From NCBI GenBank assembly GCA_009602725.1, contig WELB01000011.1, positions 1,060,351 to 1,086,843 of the forward strand: a DNA stretch of 26,493 bases, read 5' to 3'. A model generated the notes under the pieces. That model was not told where the DNA came from. It worked only from the letters and a program-made list of their open reading frames with translations, and ran no database searches. This stretch comes from Spirogloea muscicola. Taxonomy: Eukaryota; Streptophyta; Zygnematophyceae; Spirogloeales; Spirogloeaceae. The stretch's first letter is position 1. Each line of letters starts with the position of its first letter. Positions 21,303 to 26,493 of this stretch are shown here, piece after piece. A program made the position numbers and the translations under genes.

Positions 21303-21883
21303 AAACGGGGGGATGGTCGACCCGTTCGGGTGGACGATAGGGCGCCACAGCCCTCACGGACGATGACCGTGTAGACGCGAGCTGCATGCCACCGTCTCCA
21401 AGTTATGAACATCGAACATCACCTATCTGCGCGTGGTCGGCCGCCCAATGGCCCGGCGCCGGGGCGAAACGAGCGTATCGAATGGAGCGTGGCCTCCCAC
21501 CAAAGCCACCGCCCCCCCCCTTTCCCCGCGCCGCTCGTCCCGCCTTCCTCGCCGGGCCTTCTGGTACACTGCTTTCCCTTTCGTCACTTCCTTCCCCCTC
21601 CTGCCGTCTCGCGCAGGCGGCCGCGCCGGAGGCAGGCGGCGCCGCCAAGGCCAGGAGAACTCGGCACAGTCCCGCACGCGGCCGCGGTCCGCCCGTACTG
21701 GGGCTCTGAAGAAGCGGAACGACACGGGAATCCTCCGCTTTAGTGGCTGGTGGCGCTCAGGCCTCGTCGCCAAAGCCCGCTGCGAGCCGTGCCACTGGGA
21801 GGGTGTGGCTTTGCCCTGCGCTCGGCACTGGCAGGCAGGCCCGGCAGCGGCGCCGAGGGCCGGGGGCTGCGGCGCCGCTGAGG
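21303..21883. other. GC-rich 5' region of the RAD6-like gene
   Basis: This is the presumed promoter and 5' UTR of the plus-strand RAD6-like gene. No repeat copy was recognised beyond the 21302 hairpin. Overlapping open frames in several phases reflect base composition. Confidence 0.4.
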
Positions 21884-23833
21884 ATGATGTCGTCCGCTCA
21901 GCTGCGCCTCATGTCCGACCTCAAGTCCATCCGGCAGGAGCCGCCGGAGGTGTGCACGCCTGCACCGCACCTGGAGCCTCTCGGACCCCGTGTATGGCAT
22001 AGCGCCACCGAGATGGGTTACTCGAAAAGCACCCCCTTGACGTCGTTGACGTTGTAATATGAAAGCGCTCCGCCCGCCCTAGGACGATGGACCACTTCGT
22101 GGTGCTCACGCGTTTCAGCAAAGGGTGGCCATTGACGACCTGTCCCGCCTCTGGCAGGGGTGCAGCGCAAGCCCGCACAGCGAGGAGAATCTGTTCGTCT
22201 GGGGTGCCACCATATTCGGACCAGATGAGACCCCTTGGGAGGGTGAGTCCTTCCCATGCACCATTAGTCCCAGAGAGAAAGGTAGTTGGTTGCCTGCCAG
22301 GCTTTCAGGGTTGTGGTCTTGCTCGACGCGCTCAACTAGGGCTAGGCGAGTGCACTACCTGGGTAATCAGTGGTGGTTGGCATCAATTTGTGGCATGCCA
22401 CGTTTTTGAGGGCAAAACAATTAGTACGTCCCTGTGCCTGTTAAAAACGTTGCTTCTTCTCATAGTTGAGCAGGTAGGCCTTGTCTATGGGGAGCCAGCC
22501 ACTGCTTGCAAGTAGTGGCTGGCAGGTCAGACGCAGGCTGGCATATTGTGGCGGCTCTTTGAAATCGTCAAATACTGATTGTCACATGGATACTTTCTTC
22601 CAACTTACATATGCCTGCAAAATGGACTGGATTTAGCGTAATTAGTATGTTGTGGACTCGCTTTCTTTGGACACCTTCTGCCTGCATGAGCATTCTCCTT
22701 GTTCTGGTCATCCTAGGTCGACTTCTCAGCAGATGTGGCAGGCAAGCTGTGTCCAATCCTTGTAATATTTGTCAGGGTATATAACGATCTCAGCCAGATT
22801 GCTCGCTGGAACCAGCAGGCTTCAAACATCTGGACAGTCCTGGCAAGGATGAAGGATGGACTGTAGATACTAGAATGTCCTATGTCCCTTTGCAAATTAG
22901 GTCTGGCTTCTGACTGGTCCCGAGGGAAAAAAGCGGGGCCCCTGATGCAGGGCATATTTAGTCTTGCATTCCAACCCACATGAATGATCCTACCTTGGTG
23001 CGTGGAATGTGGACATTGCTTCATGTATTGCTCTCTTGTCATCAGGAGGAATTTTTTCGCTGAGGCTCATATTTGGAGAGCAATACCCTGAGAAGCCTCC
23101 CCGCGTTCGCTTCACTTCAGAGGTCTACCACCCAAATGGTAAATAACAGCAATTGACATGATTGCTATTGTCATTGATACAAACGCTTGGATTGGACACT
23201 GCATTTCACTTCATGGGTTGTCACCATATGTTACCCCTTCCACATCCTGTTGCTTCTCTGCACGTGCTTGGCTTTTTGACCAGCTGCGTGTTGTAGTGCA
23301 GTCTACAGTGATGGGACGCTGTGCATGGATATCATTCAAGATGCATGGTCGCCTTGCCACAATATTTGCACAATCTTGACATCTATTCAGGTGAAAGATG
23401 AGACTATGAATGCTTCGGTGCCACAATGTTGGAATGACAATCCGATCTGGTAGTAGCTGTACTGAAGTAAGGATAGGGGGACAAGGTGGTCCTCAGAAAG
23501 TACTGTTGTCAAGGGTTGAACCCTAATAACCAGATCTTACTCATAGCGCTCGCTGAGAATGTGCTACCTGTTGCTTCTGCAGTCATTGCTTGCAGATCCT
23601 AATCCAGCTAGCCCTGCAAATGCGGAAGCAGCGCAGCTCTACACGAATGATGTGCCCTCCTATAACAGGTCATTGTCAAAGTATTATTTGCCTTTTTCCA
23701 CATAGCCCGAGCCTTCTGTGCAATGCATCTGTGCCACACATGGCTACAATCATTGCGGAGCTGATAAATTCTGTTTCCCTCCTTCAGACGTGTCCGCCAG
23801 TGTGTGCGGAAGTCGCTGGAATGCGGCTCATGA
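21884..23833 (+). CDS. RAD6/UBC2-like ubiquitin-conjugating enzyme E2
   Basis: Six exons: 21884-21949, 22158-22242, 23046-23138, 23302-23390, 23583-23668 and 23788-23833 (TGA), 465 nt, 154 residues, the usual length of a class I E2. The N-terminal helix ([10 protein letters not shown]) is followed by [11 protein letters not shown], then [10 protein letters not shown], the HPN motif (79-81), the catalytic Cys89 in DGTLCMDII, and [19 protein letters not shown], which is typical of RAD6/UBC2. It ends in a basic helix ([11 protein letters not shown]) without an acidic tail. RAD6 enzymes load ubiquitin from E1 and, with RAD18- or BRE1-type ligases, modify PCNA or histone H2B. The segment after the active site reads [13 protein letters not shown] instead of the usual NRWSPTYDV, so this may be a divergent orthologue or a paralogue. 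The ATG ATG start gives a choice of two adjacent starts. The second intron is 803 bp. Confidence 0.92.
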
Positions 23834-24715
23834 CTGACGAAATTGCTGCCATGGAACGGCGTAGCTGGTGCTAAGGGACTGACTAGATTGACTAATGCAT
23901 TTTTGATGGAGGGTGCAGCTCTCCTGACCTCCCAAGTTCATATATGTAGTCGGCAGGCAAACTTGGGCACCTTGGGTGCACCAGCTGCAGCATGCCCTTA
24001 GGCTCCTCCCTCGTGTACCTTCCTGCAACTAGTCTACTATTCCATCAACTGGTGCTATCTCTAGATGCTGCAGTCCTCCACCCAGAGGATGCCCAAGGGA
24101 ATCATGTCAATGATTGTACAGTTTTCGTTGACAATGATTGTGCCTGCTACAAATCTTTGTCATGTCTGGTTGTCCATTGTCAAGCTTCCACTTGTTCATT
24201 GTCCAGTGTAGAGACGCGTATAGCCATTCTTCTGAAGATGACCTGTACTAGTGGAGTACTTTGCCAGGTGCATGTGCATGCACCTACCTTGAAGCCCGGC
24301 AGAGGGAGGTGTACACGTCTATGTGCTATTTACAAGAGGTTCCTCCAGACACGCTAGTAGTTGCCTACTGTGTTAAATACTTAGAATCATCATTCCCATC
24401 ACTCAGTGTTATGTCTATACAATGTACAAGATGTACATGTTCATGTGTACTCACTTCTCTTATGTAGATTGTAATGCTGGGCTTTCAAATCAAATGCGTT
24501 AGACATTCACATCAATATATTGCTGTTACGATATTTATGCCTTGCAAAAGGCGGCTTGATGAATGCTTGGAGAGGCTAGGCAACCTTGCCAGGCAACAAC
24601 TTGCAGTCAAAGGGCTCTTAATGGCACAGGTCTGGACGCAGGAACTTAAGGATATAATTAATATTTTGAAGCTCCTGCATCCCACCTAATCTAACTAGTA
24701 TTTTCTTCATCTCAG
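23834..24715. other. 3' region of the RAD6-like gene and unassigned DNA
   Basis: The 3' UTR of the RAD6-like gene should lie at the left. The peptide in the plus frame around 24280-24390 (YTSMCYLQEVPPDTLVVAYC) and another at 24550-24630 (RRLDECLERLGNLARQQLAV) look mildly protein-like. No consistent splice chain could be built to either. Confidence 0.3.
24635..24683. repeat. 49-bp imperfect AT-rich palindrome
   Basis: The arms GGACGCAGGAACTTAAGG and the complement of GAAGCTCCTGCATCC pair with a few mismatches around an ATATAATTAATATT centre. Both strands therefore translate to similar peptides (QELKDIINILKLL and QELQNINYILKFL). It sits just upstream of the possible exon at 24716. Confidence 0.65.
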
Positions 24716-25071
24716 ATGCCGTAAAGGAGGCCGAAATAGCGCAGCTTAAGGGTCTGGCGGCGCTGGGAGTGGTCCATTGTAGGCTACTCGCAGACACAGG
24801 CGGAAAGCAAAGTTGGTCAGAGATGCTGGGCGGAGTTGCAGTGCAAGCGCATGAGATGGCACAGAAGGGCGGCAAAACAAAGGCAACAATTATGGAGGTG
24901 TTCTCGTCGGTGGTAGACCGTATTGCTTGCAGAGAGAAGCTCTTCAACAAGGGGGCGGTGGCTGCGAAGGCCGGCCGATGTAGAACAGGTAGTAGGATAT
25001 ACCTGGAGTTGGCCCAAAATATATTCAAACGCGCCTTACCCTTAGAGTTGAAGGGTGGAAGGGCCTTCTAA
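24716..25071 (+). CDS. Possible exon of an unrecognised protein
   Basis: A pyrimidine-rich acceptor (TTTTCTTCATCTCAG) ends at 24715. One frame, entered in phase 1, stays open to TAG or TAA at 25069-25071, or to a donor after ACAG at 24988. The peptide is rich in Ala, Lys and Glu (KEAEIAQLKGLAALG, EMAQKGGKTKATIMEVFSSV, NKGAVAAKAGR). It is probably helical and has no signal peptide or membrane segment. No family was recognised and no upstream exon with a matching phase was found. The opposite strand is also open over most of this span, so either strand, or neither, may be coding. Confidence 0.25.
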
Positions 25072-25884
25072 GAAGGAGGCATGCGTAAGGCCAGTAGGCT
25101 TCTGACCTCTTTGAGGAGATCGACCTTGGTGCATATGAGTGGATTGCTGAGGCTATGGCATCGCATATCCCAGTGTGACGATGGATGCTAGTGGACCGAA
25201 GAAGGTATGATATGAGGTGCCCGGTAGGTAAACATTTATGTAGTGCACATGTGACCTAATTGCATTTGCGTTGCTTGAGAGATTGAGCCAAGCGCCAGAA
25301 TGGCTACTGCATCCACAGTTCAGTCACTTGCTAAGGTGTGGATTGAGCTACCGGCTTCTGTGGACCTTCTCATTCCTTCTGGGCTGGCCTGTCACGGACC
25401 TAGCCCCTTATGAAGAACTTCTTCGTGATGAGTAGAGTAGTTCGTTGATTAAAAGGGGTGGATGGTTGTGAAAGGCGGGCTGAGGATGATGGCAGTCAGT
25501 CTGGAAAAGGCGAATGAGCGTCTCGGATGGTACCGAGCAGGTACGGAGGGAGTCCCGCACTTCCTGGTTCATTGAGGCAGTTGCCCTGAATACCACATTC
25601 AGACCATTCTTCACATATTGAAGAGAATCGCGTAAACGAACGCGAAAAGCGTATGAATCATGCGCACACTCAACGCGCAGTAGGACGCGTCTAAGCCCGG
25701 CGTCGACTTCACATCAGATGAGAGTTGGGATACGACTAGGCAAATTTGAAGTGCTTCTGATTGCTTCTGTCTAATGGCGGGCCCCTCACGCCAGACAGCC
25801 AAACCAAGGAGACGACAGCTTCAAGCAGGCACGGTGGCTGTCGCTTGCCAGCCCGGTGGCGTGTTGGTGAGACACGCAAGAGAA

Positions 25885-26063
25885 AAAGCGCGGCCAGATT
25901 GACTGGTGGCTGGGAAAGGCCAGCCCAAAGGAATGGACAAGGTCTGAAGGAGCCGGAGTGCGAGAAGAAGCGGCTGCTGATATTTAAAAATCGGCTGTAA
26001 ACTGCCAACCAGGTGCATACAGGTGTTCATGACGGAGCCAAAGGCTAGGCAGACAGGGCGCCC
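25885..26063 (+). repeat. Composite repeat: family A followed by block C
   Basis: The first half (GCGGCCAGATTGACTGGTGG through GAAGGAGCCGGAGTGCGA) matches 19998-20080. The second half from 25968 (AAGCGGCTGCTGATATT through GGCTAGGCAG) matches 16362-16458. This copy shows that A and C can be neighbouring parts of one longer element. Confidence 0.9.
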
Positions 26064-26244
26064 TCAATACCCCCGTGTCAGCAGTAGGAAGTCAGATGAC
26101 CTGAGGGGAGGAAGAGCAACCCCGCTGCGCAAACCAGAGGCTGCTGCAAGGGCGCGACCAGCCCGGCGATGCAAAGCAATCGCCTATCGAGAGAGAGAGA
26201 GGCCCGAGCACCACAGATGTGCAAGGCGCCGTCGTACGCTTGTC

Positions 26245-26320
26245 GGGCCCTGTGAGAAAGGCGCGCCGTGCGCTTTGAAAATGAAAGAGTGGCCAATCAA
26301 AGCCTCACAGCTTGTCGGGC
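26245..26320 (+). repeat. Dispersed repeat family B, diverged copy
   Basis: The blocks GAGAAAGGCGCGCCGTGCGC, TGAAAATGAAAGAGTGGCCA and ATCAAAGCCTCACAGCTTGT keep the order of the copy at 20098-20190. Confidence 0.55.
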
Positions 26321-26415
26321 TCAGCGGGAAAAGATCGTGTATTAGAAAGAAATGTAGGCCAAATGGCCAGGTACAAAGGCAAGCACGTCTAAAAATCTAC
26401 ATAACCTACAGCAGA

Positions 26416-26442
26416 TTGACCCGCTCAATAACCACGGGTCAA
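26416..26442. repeat. 8-bp perfect inverted repeat
   Basis: TTGACCCG and CGGGTCAA are separated by 11 bases. This is a short stem-loop of unknown meaning, and no gene is close by in the window. Confidence 0.7.
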
Positions 26443-26493
26443 AACATAAAGGTCACTACTCGATGCATGAATACTAGATGCCAGGAACGGAGC

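Larger units (their letters stand above)
25072..26493. other. Repeat-rich non-coding right end
   Basis: No gene was recognised. A diverged minus-oriented family A core lies near 25380 (GGGCTGGCCTGTCACGGACC). A family A plus block C unit is at 25885-26063, a family B copy at 26245-26320, and a short hairpin at 26416-26442. Open frames are short. Confidence 0.4.

Noticed and set aside
25411-25423. Heat-shock-element-like GAAGAACTTCTTC
   Set aside because: It is a single short palindrome with no gene beside it, lying near a repeat core.

Overview
This window is eukaryotic nuclear DNA, most likely from a green alga or another member of the green lineage. Five protein-coding genes with many spliceosomal introns could be assembled by joining exons. 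Every model closes without a frame error. There are 32 introns in total: all begin GT except one or two GC donors, and 21 of the 32 end in GCAG. The case for the green lineage rests on three things: a full-length PATROL1/DUF810 (Munc13-like) protein, a Brittle1-type plastid/mitochondrial carrier, and a U6 snRNA gene with a plant-type upstream element and TATA box at Pol III spacing. The species cannot be named from the sequence alone.

Layout from left to right: (1) 305-3358, plus strand, a secreted protein with three CHRD-like domains, 7 exons. (2) 3790-6415, minus strand, katanin p60 AAA ATPase, 6 exons, convergent with the first gene. (3) 6416-10464, a gene-poor stretch with dispersed repeats, an intact-looking 248-bp MITE with perfect 39-bp terminal inverted repeats and a 5-bp target duplication, an orphan exon, and a U6 snRNA gene at about 8302-8407. 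(4) 10465-15741, minus strand, the PATROL1-like protein, 13 exons and 1027 residues. (5) 15742-17454, an intergenic stretch with a GGC tract and repeats. (6) 17455-19558, minus strand, a Brittle1-like mitochondrial carrier family protein, 5 exons and 349 residues. (7) 19559-21883, a repeat-dense divergent intergenic region holding a frameshifted C-terminal remnant of a retrotransposon reverse transcriptase among copies of two dispersed repeat families in both orientations. (8) 21884-23833, plus strand, a RAD6/UBC2-like ubiquitin-conjugating enzyme, 6 exons and 154 residues. (9) 23834-26493, mostly non-coding, with one possible unrecognised exon, a long AT-rich imperfect palindrome and more repeat copies.

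The genes do not form a pathway. They are ordinary single eukaryotic genes for microtubule severing, vesicle tethering, metabolite transport, ubiquitin conjugation and a cell-surface protein. The least explained material is the mobile and repetitive DNA between them: the MITE, and a dispersed repeat family with at least seven copies of its conserved core in 26 kb, which may be an undescribed SINE or short non-autonomous element. No new multi-gene system was found.
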